64,000 bases of DNA from Geothrix sp. SG200 (GTDB lineage: Bacteria > Acidobacteriota > Holophagae > Holophagales > Holophagaceae). Position 1 is the stretch's first letter. Each line of letters begins with the position of its first letter. Of the stretch, positions 1-7,729 are shown one piece after another. The position numbers and the translations under genes are program-made. The stretch covers positions 207,402 through 271,401 of the forward strand of contig NZ_JAKZFR010000006.1 in the NCBI RefSeq assembly GCF_022808935.1. Direction: 5' to 3'. The notes under the pieces were generated by a model. It did no database searches and was not told where the DNA came from. It saw only the letters and a list, made by a program, of their open reading frames with translations.

Positions 1-1
1 G

Positions 2-715
2 AAGCTGGCGGCCATCCCTGAGCGCTGGGGCGATGGCGTCACCAAGGAGTTCGCGGGGTCGCTCCAGACCCATCCAGTCGCCTTCCACCGCCAGACCCGG
101 TACGACCAGGCCCTGGGGTTGGCCGAGGCCTTCGGGCGGGACCGGGGCGTCCCAGGTCTGGGCCGCTTCAGACCTGTGCTCCAAGCCGGGAACCTGCCGG
201 ATCCTGGCGAGGTCTGGCCCGTCCGGACGAAACCTCGCGCCGTCCTGGTGCCCGGCGCCTCCCGCCGCGGCGCCATCAAGCGCTGGCCCCTGCGCCACTG
301 GATCACCCTCGCCGGGATGCTGAAGGACTGGTGGGACCTGAGGTGGTCCCTGGGGCCCGAGGAGGAGGATCTCCGCGGCTGGCTGCCTGGCGAAACCGGG
401 GTTCCGGCCCTGCCGCGCCTGGGCTTCTGGCAGCTGGCGGCGGCCCTGCGGCAGGCGGATCGGGTGGTGGCGCCGGACACGGGCCTCCTGCATCTGGCGG
501 TCGTCCTGGGCGTGCCGGCCCTGGGCCTCTACGGCTCCAGCGATCCCGTAGTGGCCGGCCTGCCCGTGGGGTCAGGACGCGTGCTCCGCACGGGCATCAG
601 CTGCTCCCCGTGCCGGGAACGTGCCTGCCAGCGGCGCCAGTGCCTGGAGGAGCTGGCTCCGGAGGCGGTGCGCGCCGCCCTCCTGGAATCGCCGGGAACC
701 CTCAGCGGATATTGA
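2..715 (+). CDS. Glycosyltransferase family 9 (heptosyltransferase-like), 3' part
   Basis: The open frame runs off the left edge, so the start is missing; about 237 residues are visible, roughly the C-terminal two thirds of a typical 330-350 residue GT9 enzyme. The second Rossmann half is clear: a VLVPGASRRGAIKRWP segment that fits the nucleotide-sugar loop, then PDTGLLHLAVVLGVPALGLY followed by GSSDP, the family's GPTDP-like motif. GT9 enzymes transfer ADP-heptose or related sugars to the LPS inner core on the cytoplasmic face of the inner membrane. A cysteine-rich tail (CSPCRERACQRRQC) follows, as in many heptosyltransferases. The convergent cytochrome gene overlaps its 3' end by 14 bases. 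Family is confident; the exact sugar is not. Confidence 0.85.
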   Translation, partial: KLAAIPERWGDGVTKEFAGSLQTHPVAFHRQTRYDQALGLAEAFGRDRGVPGLGRFRPVLQAGNLPDPGEVWPVRTKPRAVLVPGASRRGAIKRWPLRHWITLAGMLKDWWDLRWSLGPEEEDLRGWLPGETGVPALPRLGFWQLAAALRQADRVVAPDTGLLHLAVVLGVPALGLYGSSDPVVAGLPVGSGRVLRTGISCSPCRERACQRRQCLEELAPEAVRAALLESPGTLSGY

Positions 716-1058
716 ACTTGAACTTGCCCTCGTGGCATTCCAGGCACTTCACCTTCGGGGCCTGGTGTTGCCGGTGGCATTCGGTGCAGGGGATCTCGCC
801 CAGATGGGAATCGTGGGGGTTGGGCTTCACGTCCTTGGTCAAGGCTTTCATGGCGGGGTAGTCGCCGTGGCAGGTCATGCAGGAATCGGAAGCCACGGCC
901 TTCTTGGTGGGCTTTTCCTCGTGGTGGCAGTCGAAGCAGTGGACGCCCGCCTTCGCATGGTGCTCCGGCAGCTTGTGGGCGGCTGGATCCTGGGCCCACA
1001 TCGGCGCCGCCATGAGCAGGCCGCAGAGCAGGCTGGCTAGACAACGGGCAAGTGCCAT
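702..1058 (-). CDS. Periplasmic tetrahaem cytochrome c (cytochrome c3 / flavocytochrome-domain type)
   Basis: A 118-residue protein with a signal peptide (cleavage near AQD) and four CxxCH haem-attachment motifs (CFDCH, CMTCH, CTECH, CLECH). Spacing and context, including NPHDSHLGEIPCTECH and a final CLECH, resemble the tetrahaem domain of flavocytochrome c fumarate reductases and small tetrahaem cytochromes of dissimilatory metal reducers. It would be a soluble periplasmic electron carrier. No flavin domain follows, so it is a stand-alone carrier. A GAGG ribosome-binding site lies 7 bases before the ATG. The upstream region, shared with the divergent PstS-like gene, holds a GTGA-N6-TCAC palindrome that may set oxygen or redox control. 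Confidence 0.9.
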   Translation of the reverse strand: MALARCLASLLCGLLMAAPMWAQDPAAHKLPEHHAKAGVHCFDCHHEEKPTKKAVASDSCMTCHGDYPAMKALTKDVKPNPHDSHLGEIPCTECHRQHQAPKVKCLECHEGKFKFNIR

Positions 1059-1191
1059 GGCGATCCCTCGGGCCGGCGGGGCGGGGCCGCCAGATTCACG
1101 AGCAGTCTACCGGAGCCCGGATCCCGATCCAGGGGACAGGATCCAGGGGAGTTCCGAAGATGCAGACCTGGAGGGCGTTTTTGCCTCCGGC

Positions 1192-1205
1192 GTGATCCGG
1201 ATCAC
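1192..1205. promoter_or_regulatory. CRP/FNR-type palindromic operator
   Basis: A perfect 14-bp palindrome, GTGATCCGGATCAC, in the divergent region between the tetrahaem cytochrome and the PstS-like gene. It contains both the CRP core (GTGA-N6-TCAC) and the FNR core (TGAT-N4-ATCA). The rest of the 311-bp region (1059-1369) shows a short direct repeat, GATCCAGGGGA, at 1126 and 1140, and no other gene. Regulator identity is inferred. Confidence 0.5.
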
Positions 1206-1369
1206 GTTTCCATGCGGGGACCGGGGGGATTGGGGTTCGGGTGTACGATGACGACCTAAAGGGCATTTATGGCGGCATCTTTCCAGGTCATTGGCAGTTA
1301 ACCGGGGAACACTCAGGGGACCGGCAGGGGGTATCCCAGTCGGAATGCCTGATTCAACAAGGGGTTCAT

Positions 1370-2368
1370 ATGAGAGGGAACCACACCTACCTCGCCGCGG
1401 GCATGGCCATGGCGCTGGGGATGTCCTGTTTCACCGGGCTCCAGGCCCAGACAGCCCAGATCCGGGCGAAGGTGCCCGCTTCGATCCCCCGCTACCAGGC
1501 CCAGGCCGCAGTGAAGGGCCCCATCGATCTGCCAGGGGCGGACGAGCTCATGGATCTCGGCGACGAGTGGTCCGCCGGTTTCCGGAAGTTCCATCCCGAA
1601 GCCAACCTGATCTACCGGTCAAAGCTCACGAAGGAGGCGGTCAAGGAATTCCAGGATGGCGCCGCCCTGCTCATTCTCGCTGACCGCGAGTTCACGCCCG
1701 AGGAGACCAAGGCCTTCCAGACGAAGTTCGGCTACATGCCCATGCGCATCCCCGTCTGCCTGGACGCGAACATCGTCTTCGTCAACAAGGCCAATCCGAT
1801 CACCTCCATCACCATGGAGCAGCTGGACGCCATCTACTCCAGGACCCGCCTCGGCGGCAGCAAGGCGCCGGCCCTCACCTGGGGCGACCTTGGCGTCAAG
1901 GGCGAGTTGGCCAAGATGCCCATCGTCGCCTATGCGCGGGCCGAAGGAACGAACACGCGCACCTCGTTCGCCGCCCAGGCCATGCTCAAGGGCGAGTACC
2001 GGCCCGGCATTCAGGAACGCGGCGATTCCTCGGCGCTGGCTGAGGCGGTCATGACCGATCGGGCGGGCATCGCCTTCGGCACCATGTCCTCCTGGTACTT
2101 CGCCAACAAGGTGCTGCCGGTGACGCCCTATCACATTGAAGACGCCCGCTTCCCGAACCAGGAGGCGGTCACCACCAGCAAGTACCCCATGCCCCGGCTC
2201 TTCTACGCCTACCTGAACCGGACCCCCGGCCAGCCTCTTCCGGCTCCGGTGAACGAGGTCATCCACTTCCTCCTGACCCAGGAAGGGCAGAACGCCGTCG
2301 CTGATTCTGGCCTCCTCCCCGGTCCCCCGGAGTTCATCCAGATCGCGTTGAAGCGACTCAGCCGCTGA
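1370..2368 (+). CDS. PstS-like phosphate/oxyanion-binding periplasmic protein
   Basis: A 332-residue secreted protein (signal peptide ending near LQAQ) with the fold signature of PstS-type substrate-binding proteins: an N-terminal lobe with SKLTKEAVKEFQDGAALLIL, the hinge segment IPVCLDANIVFVNKANPI, ITMEQLDAIYS, then RAEGTNTRTSF, which aligns with the phosphate-contacting R-x-x-x-S/T-G-T segment, and AGIAFG near the end. The ATG at 1370 has an AAGGGG ribosome-binding site; a longer in-frame extension to 1241 lacks one and would bury the signal peptide. No PstC, PstA or PstB gene is adjacent, so it may act as an orphan binding or sensing protein rather than a pump component. A strong hairpin terminator follows. 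Confidence 0.8.
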   Translation: MRGNHTYLAAGMAMALGMSCFTGLQAQTAQIRAKVPASIPRYQAQAAVKGPIDLPGADELMDLGDEWSAGFRKFHPEANLIYRSKLTKEAVKEFQDGAALLILADREFTPEETKAFQTKFGYMPMRIPVCLDANIVFVNKANPITSITMEQLDAIYSRTRLGGSKAPALTWGDLGVKGELAKMPIVAYARAEGTNTRTSFAAQAMLKGEYRPGIQERGDSSALAEAVMTDRAGIAFGTMSSWYFANKVLPVTPYHIEDARFPNQEAVTTSKYPMPRLFYAYLNRTPGQPLPAPVNEVIHFLLTQEGQNAVADSGLLPGPPEFIQIALKRLSR

Positions 2369-2377
2369 GGCCTTCGC

Positions 2378-2417
2378 GCAGAAAGACCCTCGTGCCCAGG
2401 CACGAGGGTCTTTCTGC
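2378..2417 (+). terminator. Terminator hairpin after the PstS-like gene
   Basis: A perfect 17-bp inverted repeat (left arm 2378-2394, right arm 2401-2417) around a 6-base loop, ten bases after the stop codon. The distal stem carries AAAGA/TCTTT. There is no separate T-run beyond the stem. Confidence 0.75.
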
Positions 2418-2434
2418 ATAGTGAATGGATTTAA

Positions 2435-2526
2435 GCAGAAGCCCGGCTTGGCCGGGATTCTGCGCGGGGGTCCGGGGGTGTGCGCGCAGCGCGACTTTAG
2501 ATCCTCGCAACGCATGCGTTGCGAGG
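2435..2526. repeat. Two further hairpin-forming palindromes in the intergenic region
   Basis: An inverted repeat at 2435-2463 has 12 of 13 bp paired around a TTG loop, with GCAGAA and TTCTGC at its ends like the preceding terminator. A perfect 24-bp palindrome at 2503-2526 centres on CGCATGCG. They sit between the terminator and the 3' end of cysS; one may help terminate cysS on the other strand. Confidence 0.6.
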
Positions 2527-2543
2527 GGGACCTCCGGGAAACA

Positions 2544-3992
2544 TCAGCCTCTGCGCCAGCCCACGGTGCCGTCCTTGCGGTCCTCCAGGACGATGCCCAT
2601 GGCCTTGAGCTGGTCGCGCACGCGGTCGGCCTCGGGCCAATTCTTCGCGGCCTTGGCGGCGCGGCGGGCCTCGATGAGAGCTTCCACATCGGCATCCAGG
2701 CTGGCCTCCTCGTGGGGCCAGGCGGCGAAGATGGCATCGGCCTCGTCCAGGAAGGCCAGCACGGCGTCGCGTTCCTCGCGGGTGAGGGCCACGTGGTCGT
2801 CCTGGGCGTTGAGGTCGCTGATGAGGGTGAAGATGGCCGCGAGGGCCTCGGGTGTGTTCAGGTCGTCGGCCATGGCGGCCCAGAAGGCCTCGCGGGCCTG
2901 GTCCAGGCGGGTCATGGGGTCGATGGCCTCCGCCCAGGGGCCGCCGCCGGCCTGACCCTCGCCCTCCATGCGCTTGCGGAAGGCCCGGATGCGCTTGAGG
3001 GAGTTCTCGGCGGCCCGCAGGCCCTCGAAGCTGAAGTTCAGCACCTTGCGGTAGTGGTTGCTCTGGATGGCGTAGCGCAGGGCGATGGGGTCCACGCCCT
3101 TCGCAATGAGGTCGCGCAGGGTAAAGAAGTTCCCCAGGCTCTTGGACATCTTCTGGCCTTCCACCAGCAGGAACTCGCCGTGGACCCAGTGCTCCACCCA
3201 GCGGTGGCCGAGCTTGCCCTCACTCTGGGCGATCTCGTTCTCGTGGTGGGGGAAGATCAGGTCCACGCCGCCGCTGTGGATGTCCACCCGCTCGCCCAGC
3301 AGCTCCATGCCCATGGCCGAGCACTCGATGTGCCAGCCGGGACGGCCAGGGCCCCAGGGGCTGTCCCACCAGGGCTCGCCGGGCTTGGCGGCCTTCCACA
3401 GGACGAAGTCGGTGACGGAGTCTCGTTCGTATTCGTCGGCGTCCACGGAGGCGCCCGCCTGCATGCCCTCCCGGTCCAGGTGGGCCAGGCAGCCGTACTG
3501 GGGCAGGCCGGCAATGCGGTAATAGACGCTGCCTTCGCGGGCGTAGGCCAGGCCCCTGGCTTCGAGATCCTGCACCAGGCGGATCATCTGGGGGATGTAG
3601 GCCGTGGCCCGGGGCAGGAAGTCCGCCTTCCGGATGTGGAGGGTGTCCAGGTCTTCCAGGAAGATGGCCGTGAAGCGCTCGGTGAGGGCCGTCATGGCCC
3701 CGTGGCGGGTCTCGTTGGAGGCGTCCGCGGGCAGGCCGCCCTGCGAATCCCGGATGATCTTGTCCTCCACATCCGTGATGTTCATGCAGTGACGGACGTC
3801 GTGGCCAGCGGCCTGGAAGGTCCGCTTGAGCAGGTCCTGGAAGAGGAAAGTACGCAAATTTCCAATGTGTGCGTAGTTGTAGACCGTGGGACCGCAGGTG
3901 TACAACGAGAGTGACCCGGGCACCACAGGCACCACAGGTTCGATCTTTCGGGTCAGGGTGTTGAAAAGGGAGATCGGCCGCCGCATCTTCAT
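2544..3992 (-). CDS. cysS: Cysteinyl-tRNA synthetase
   Basis: A 482-residue class Ia aminoacyl-tRNA synthetase that charges tRNA-Cys in the cytoplasm. Visible signatures are CGPTVYN (residues 33-39; the Cys is a zinc ligand), the HIGH-box variant HIGN (42-45), the zinc-site segment WHIECSAMGMELLG, the PHHENE segment, and KMSKS at about residue 281. Length matches the family (about 460-490). The start at MKMRRPISLF gives the usual short N-terminus. The gene ends at a normal WRRG tail. It is monocistronic as far as can be seen. Confidence 0.97.
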   Translation of the reverse strand: MKMRRPISLFNTLTRKIEPVVPVVPGSLSLYTCGPTVYNYAHIGNLRTFLFQDLLKRTFQAAGHDVRHCMNITDVEDKIIRDSQGGLPADASNETRHGAMTALTERFTAIFLEDLDTLHIRKADFLPRATAYIPQMIRLVQDLEARGLAYAREGSVYYRIAGLPQYGCLAHLDREGMQAGASVDADEYERDSVTDFVLWKAAKPGEPWWDSPWGPGRPGWHIECSAMGMELLGERVDIHSGGVDLIFPHHENEIAQSEGKLGHRWVEHWVHGEFLLVEGQKMSKSLGNFFTLRDLIAKGVDPIALRYAIQSNHYRKVLNFSFEGLRAAENSLKRIRAFRKRMEGEGQAGGGPWAEAIDPMTRLDQAREAFWAAMADDLNTPEALAAIFTLISDLNAQDDHVALTREERDAVLAFLDEADAIFAAWPHEEASLDADVEALIEARRAAKAAKNWPEADRVRDQLKAMGIVLEDRKDGTVGWRRG

Positions 3993-4042
3993 GGCACTAG
4001 GTAACCATCTTTATCGCTTCTTCTGAAGGCTTCGTGTGCCCC

Positions 4043-4687
4043 ATGGGTTTCTTCGGTGGAAAGACCAGGGACCTCGCGTCGGTGGGACGGGAGGAGCGGC
4101 TGCGTCAGCTTGAGGAGGAGAACCGGGCGCTCCGGAACCGCATGGCGGAGACCCAGGAGCTGGTGCGGCACCTGGACGAGGACCGGGACCTTCTTCTGGG
4201 CGCCGCGAAACGCCTCCGCCCCGGCCTCTCCCCCCGCGAACTCGGCGAGGCCCTCATGGAGGTCTCCTTCAAGCCCCTGGGCCTGGCCTGCTTCTACGTG
4301 GCCCTGGCGGACTGGGACAACGACCAGCTGCAGTTCGTGTTCTACCACGAGGGCGGGCGTCTCCGGCAGCACCCGTCCCGGCGGCTTTCGGATCGGGCGG
4401 GCCTGTCCGAGCGCGTGCTCTCCGGCAATCGGGCCATCTACATCCGGACCATGGAGGAGGGACAGGCGGCCGGAAGCCTCCTGACCGCGGCGGAGCAGGC
4501 CACAGGCCTCATCCCCCATTCGTGGTACGGCATCCCGCTGGGAACGGGCGGGCGGCCCGTGGGTCTGGTGAGCTTCCAGAGCTTTCAGACCGATGCCTTC
4601 AGCGAGAGCCGGCGGGGGGTCATGGATGCCCTGGCGGCCCTGCTGTCCAATTGCCTCTGCCTGCAGGTCGAGCTTCAGGGGCGCTGA
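4043..4687 (+). CDS. GAF-domain protein with N-terminal coiled coil
   Basis: A 214-residue cytoplasmic protein. Residues about 12-50 form a charged heptad-like coiled coil (REERLRQLEEENRALR), followed by a GAF-like domain (about 55-210) with the expected pattern: a first strand around CFYVALADWDNDQLQFVFY, GLSERVLSGNRAIYI, and a terminal GIPLGTGGRPVGLVSFQS strand. GAF domains bind small molecules or mediate dimerisation. No output domain is fused, so the partner is unknown. The ATG at 4043 is chosen; a GTG at 4034, only 4 bases after an AAGG, is a real alternative and adds three residues. It converges with and overlaps the thioesterase gene by 13 bases. Confidence 0.75.
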   Translation: MGFFGGKTRDLASVGREERLRQLEEENRALRNRMAETQELVRHLDEDRDLLLGAAKRLRPGLSPRELGEALMEVSFKPLGLACFYVALADWDNDQLQFVFYHEGGRLRQHPSRRLSDRAGLSERVLSGNRAIYIRTMEEGQAAGSLLTAAEQATGLIPHSWYGIPLGTGGRPVGLVSFQSFQTDAFSESRRGVMDALAALLSNCLCLQVELQGR

Positions 4688-5067
4688 ATCAACTCCAGGA
4701 GATCATCCGGCAGCACGCGGGCCCGGTTGTCCGAGCCGGCCACCAGATGGGTGCTCTCGCCCTCGGCCAGCAATGTCCCGTCGCGTTCGATGCGGTAGCC
4801 GAACACGACGCGGCGGCGGCCGGTCTCCCGGAGGAAGGTCCGGACCTGCACCAGTTCGTCATAGCGGGCCGGTGAACGGAAGCGGACGCGGATCTCGTTG
4901 ACCACCAGGCGCACGCCCCGGGCCTCCCAGTCCGCATAGCTCTGGCCCAGCTCCCGCAGGAAGTCGCTGCGGCCCAGCTCCATCCACACCGGATAGGTCG
5001 CGTGATGCACGATGCCCATGGCGTCGGTCTCGGCGTAGCGCACTCGAAGTTCGGTCAGTGATTCCAT
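4675..5067 (-). CDS. Acyl-CoA thioesterase, YbgC/FadM hot-dog family
   Basis: A 130-residue hot-dog-fold protein. The family signature is at the N-terminus: RVRYAETDAMGIVHHATYPV, with the catalytic Asp in TDAMG and the following HH. The rest (VNEIRVRFRSPARYDELVQV) matches 4-hydroxybenzoyl-CoA thioesterase/YbgC proteins. These hydrolyse short-chain or phospholipid-related acyl-CoA thioesters in the cytoplasm, and YbgC associates with the Tol-Pal system in other bacteria. No tol genes are nearby. Substrate is not predictable from sequence alone. Confidence 0.88.
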   Translation of the reverse strand: MESLTELRVRYAETDAMGIVHHATYPVWMELGRSDFLRELGQSYADWEARGVRLVVNEIRVRFRSPARYDELVQVRTFLRETGRRRVVFGYRIERDGTLLAEGESTHLVAGSDNRARVLPDDLLELIQRP

Positions 5068-5077
5068 GGCGGGGCGG

Positions 5078-5106
5078 TCCTCGGTCTTCAGTCCTCAGTC
5101 TTCAGT
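5078..5106. repeat. Short tandem repeat, CTTCAGTCCTCAGT family
   Basis: A run of alternating TCTTCAGT and CCTCAGT units between the thioesterase start and a terminator. The same words recur at 16071-16098 and, inverted, at 16133-16159. Confidence 0.7.
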
Positions 5107-5127
5107 GCGGGGATTCCGGCGTCCATC

Positions 5128-5152
5128 AAAAAGCCCCGCCGAAGCGGGGCTT
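5128..5152 (-). terminator. Intrinsic terminator of the small secreted protein gene
   Basis: Reading the minus strand, a 9-bp GC-rich stem closed by a TTCG tetraloop (5152-5131) runs into a T5 tract at 5132-5128. It lies 26 bases after the stop codon of the gene ending at 5178. Confidence 0.85.
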
Positions 5153-5177
5153 GGGGTGCGTGCGGAGGGGCTCCCGG

Positions 5178-5525
5178 CTACTCGATGGTGACTCGGATGT
5201 GATCGCCCTTGTCCGTGGTGACTTCCAGGAGCAGGTCGCCCGGCTTGGCGTCGGACAGCAGCTTCTGGAGCTGTTCGGGCTTCATGCCCTTCTTCGTCTC
5301 GCCATTGATCTTGATTTCCCCATCACCGGCCATGTCGAGGATGCCGTTGGCCAGGCTGATGGGCATGCGCACATGCACTTCGCTGGGACCATCCGCACCC
5401 TTGTGCCTGGCATGGTGCTGGAAGGACTTGGAGATGATGTCCACCTTGAGGAACCGCGCGGTCTGCGCGGCCAGAGGAAGACTGAGGCTGGCCGCCAGGG
5501 CCAGCGGGATCATGACGGCACGCAT
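5178..5525 (-). CDS. Small secreted protein of unknown function
   Basis: A 115-residue protein with a signal peptide (MRAVMIPLALAASLSLPLAAQ, cleavage after LAAQ). The start at 5525 is fixed by a perfect AAGGAGG ribosome-binding site; the longer frame upstream has no such site. The mature part contains a VHVRMPISLANGIL segment and ends in VTTDKGDHIRVTIE, a beta-rich pattern. Such short secreted proteins with a middle EIKINGETKKG segment are often annotated only as hypothetical. Divergent from the thioredoxin-like gene, with about 170 bases between them. I do not recognise a function. Confidence 0.8.
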   Translation of the reverse strand: MRAVMIPLALAASLSLPLAAQTARFLKVDIISKSFQHHARHKGADGPSEVHVRMPISLANGILDMAGDGEIKINGETKKGMKPEQLQKLLSDAKPGDLLLEVTTDKGDHIRVTIE

Positions 5526-5693
5526 GGGCGGCCTCCTTGGAAGGAATGGGGGTCCGGCACTCGCCGGTTCGCATGGGATTACGGGGCTCCGGGTGGGCGG
5601 ATTAGCCGGATATCCTGGGAGATGGAACGGAAGCCCGGTTGGCTCCATCCAACATCCTGTGCGGTGCATCCGCCCTCTCTCCGGAGTTCCAGC

Positions 5694-6101
5694 ATGAAAG
5701 CCCTCGCCGCCCTCCTGCTCATCGCCGCGCCCCTGGTGGCCCAGGGACCCGTGAAGTGGGAGCACGACTACCAGTCCGCCCTCAAGCGCGCCAAGGCCGA
5801 AAAGAAGGTCATCTTCATGGACCTCTGGACCGAGTGGTGCCCGCCCTGCCAGTACCTTCAGAAGAATGTCTTCCCCAGCGCCGAGGGCCAGGCCGCCCTC
5901 GCCAAGGTGGTGCCCTTCTCCGCCCTCGTGGAGAAGCGGGACCGCACCCCCCTGGCCGAGGGGAAGCAGCTGGCCGACAAGTTCCGCCTCGAAGCCTTCC
6001 CGACCATGGTGATCCTCGACGCCAACGGCAAGGAGGTCCGCCGCCAGGTGGGCGCCTTCCGCACCGGTGCCGAGTTCGCGGCCTGGCTGGGGACGAAGTA
6101 G
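5694..6101 (+). CDS. Periplasmic thioredoxin-fold protein (DsbD-gamma/thioredoxin-7-like)
   Basis: A 135-residue protein with a signal peptide (cleavage near VAQG) and a thioredoxin-like domain. The redox motif WTEWCPPCQ (CPPC, about residues 48-51) and the cis-proline segment AFPTMVILDANGKEVRR are both present, as is the WEHDYQSALKRAKAEKK helix typical of the thioredoxin_7 and DsbD C-terminal group. It would reduce or isomerise disulfides in the periplasm, plausibly in cytochrome c maturation. The ATG has a GGAG site. A terminator follows. Confidence 0.88.
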   Translation: MKALAALLLIAAPLVAQGPVKWEHDYQSALKRAKAEKKVIFMDLWTEWCPPCQYLQKNVFPSAEGQAALAKVVPFSALVEKRDRTPLAEGKQLADKFRLEAFPTMVILDANGKEVRRQVGAFRTGAEFAAWLGTK

Positions 6102-6103
6102 CG

Positions 6104-6180
6104 ATCAGCCGCCAGCTGTCAGTAAAAGCACGGCGGCCTCCGGGCCGCCGTTTCTTTAGCTGATGGCTGAGAGCTGACAG
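6104..6180. repeat. Inverted AGCTGTCAGC-type repeats flanking a terminator
   Basis: ATCAGC...CAGCTGTCAG at 6104-6122 and AGCTGATGG...GAGCTGACAG at 6158-6180 can pair around the hairpin at 6131-6150. Related words occur at 18042-18068 and 29033-29060. Confidence 0.6.
6131..6157 (+). terminator. Intrinsic terminator after the thioredoxin-like gene
   Basis: An 8-bp stem (CGGCGGCC / GGCCGCCG) with a TCCG loop followed by TTTCTTT. On the minus strand the same hairpin is followed by TGCTTTT, so it may also end the Bat-type operon. Confidence 0.85.
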
Positions 6181-6182
6181 CC

Positions 6183-7727
6183 CTACAAATCCTTCACCCC
6201 TCCCGGGGTCTTCGGGGGCTTGGGCAGGCGCTGCTTGATGCCCTCCAGCTCGTCCTGCTGGGCACCCATGCTGGGGCGGGGTGGCGGAGGGGGCGGGGGC
6301 GTCTTCGGATTGGGGGGTGGTGGCGTGGTGTCCTTCACCAGGGTCTGCAGATCGTGGATGGCGTCCGCCTGGCCCGGATGTTCCAGCAGCAGGCGCTCCA
6401 GCAGGGCCCGGGCTTCAGCGGGGCGCCCGGCCTCAAGGTGTGCCCGGGCGGCCAGGAGCAGGGCGGGCGTCCGCCAGGGCGGCAGCGGCCGCGGGGCCCC
6501 CTGACCCACCAGGGGGGACAGGACCTTCAGGGCCTCTTCAGGAAGGCCGGTCCTCAGGTCGATCTGGGCGGCCAGGAGCACATGGGATGGCTTGGCGTCC
6601 CCCGGACGCCACTGGCGGGCGCCGGGCAGGTCTCCATTCTCCAGGGCCCGCTGGGCGAACCAGGCCTTCACGCTCGGGGGTGCCCAGGCCTTCCCGGACT
6701 GGGCGCGGAGGGGCGCGGCCAGGGCCAGCAGGAAGAGCAGGGCAGGCCGCCACCGGGCCATGGGCTTGCCGGCGAAGGCCAGCCAGAGAGCCAGTCCCGC
6801 CAGGGCCAGCCAGGCACCCACCTCGGGGTGGGCCGGCTGGAGGGAACGCCGGGCCGGCAGGGGCAGTTTGCCGGCGGCCAGGGCCTGGAGGCCCCCGGCG
6901 GCGGATTCGCCGTTCATGAACACCTGGCCCCCGGTGGCCTGGGCCAGGCGGGCCAGGAACTCCGGGTGGGCGGTGCTCGCGGCGGGTTCGGCCGCCGAGG
7001 ACTGGGCTGATGGTTGGGTGGGAGGGTGGGCGGGGGACTGGCCTTCGGGCGCGGGCCTGGCGGGCACGGCGTGGGGTTGGCCGTCTCCCAGGGCCAGCAC
7101 GCAGACCGGGAGCTTCGCCTTCTTCAGGGCCTCCACAGCACGGGCCAGGGCGATCTCGGGAACCTCCCAGGTCTCTTCGCCGTCGCTGAGCAGGAGGATG
7201 ACGGCGGGCGCATCGCGGTCCGCCTGGGCAGCCACCTGGGACAGGCCGCGGCCCAGGCTCGTGCCGGGGGAGCCCACCTCGCCGGGCACCACGGCGCGCA
7301 GCGCCTCGCGGAGCAGGGTGCGGTCTTCCCCGGGGGGCTGGAGAGGGATGTCGTCGCCGGTGAGCAGGTCCAGGCTCCAGCGCAGGCCGGCCTGGGGCTG
7401 GGACCAGATGCGGTCGAGGGCGGCCACGGCGGCGTCCCAGCGCGAGCGGCCCCCCGCATCAGGCACGGTCATGGATCGGCTGGCGTCCAGCACCACATGC
7501 ACGGTCAGCCTCGGGAACTCCGGCAGACCCCAGCGGGGCTCAGCCAGGCCGAGCCCCAGGCCCGCCAGCATCAGCGCCATGCCCAGCCCCTGCCAGAGCG
7601 GGCGCTGGCCCACCACCTGCACGCCCAGGCCCGGCCGCAGGTGGGCGCGCAGGGCGAGGACCAGGGCCACGACTGCCGCCGCGCCGAATGGCGCCAGAAC
7701 CCAGGGGTGGGTGAAGGGGAGGTTCAT
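6183..7727 (-). CDS. BatB/BatE-like VWA protein with TPR-like C-terminus
   Basis: A 514-residue membrane protein. Two N-terminal transmembrane segments flank a loop; the VWA domain (about 75-225) has the MIDAS motif DASRSM, followed by TSLGRGLSQVA and LLLSDGEETW. A third membrane segment near residue 315 precedes a helical, TPR-like region (about 340-460) and a proline-rich tail (PPPPNPKTPPPPPPPRPS). It combines what are separate BatB and BatC/BatE proteins in Bacteroides and Spirochaetes. Bat proteins are inner-membrane complexes tied to stress tolerance and envelope homeostasis. Last gene of a four-gene operon, 2 bases after the BatA-like gene. Confidence 0.85.
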   Translation of the reverse strand: MNLPFTHPWVLAPFGAAAVVALVLALRAHLRPGLGVQVVGQRPLWQGLGMALMLAGLGLGLAEPRWGLPEFPRLTVHVVLDASRSMTVPDAGGRSRWDAAVAALDRIWSQPQAGLRWSLDLLTGDDIPLQPPGEDRTLLREALRAVVPGEVGSPGTSLGRGLSQVAAQADRDAPAVILLLSDGEETWEVPEIALARAVEALKKAKLPVCVLALGDGQPHAVPARPAPEGQSPAHPPTQPSAQSSAAEPAASTAHPEFLARLAQATGGQVFMNGESAAGGLQALAAGKLPLPARRSLQPAHPEVGAWLALAGLALWLAFAGKPMARWRPALLFLLALAAPLRAQSGKAWAPPSVKAWFAQRALENGDLPGARQWRPGDAKPSHVLLAAQIDLRTGLPEEALKVLSPLVGQGAPRPLPPWRTPALLLAARAHLEAGRPAEARALLERLLLEHPGQADAIHDLQTLVKDTTPPPPNPKTPPPPPPPRPSMGAQQDELEGIKQRLPKPPKTPGGVKDL

Positions 7728-7729
7728 GT

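Noticed and set aside
1241..1369. Upstream extension of the PstS-like gene
   Set aside because: The added residues lack a ribosome-binding site and precede a clear signal peptide.
2421..3914. A 497-codon open frame on the plus strand through cysS
   Set aside because: It runs antiparallel to cysS, has no recognisable motif and starts in hairpin-rich DNA; it is a GC-driven shadow.
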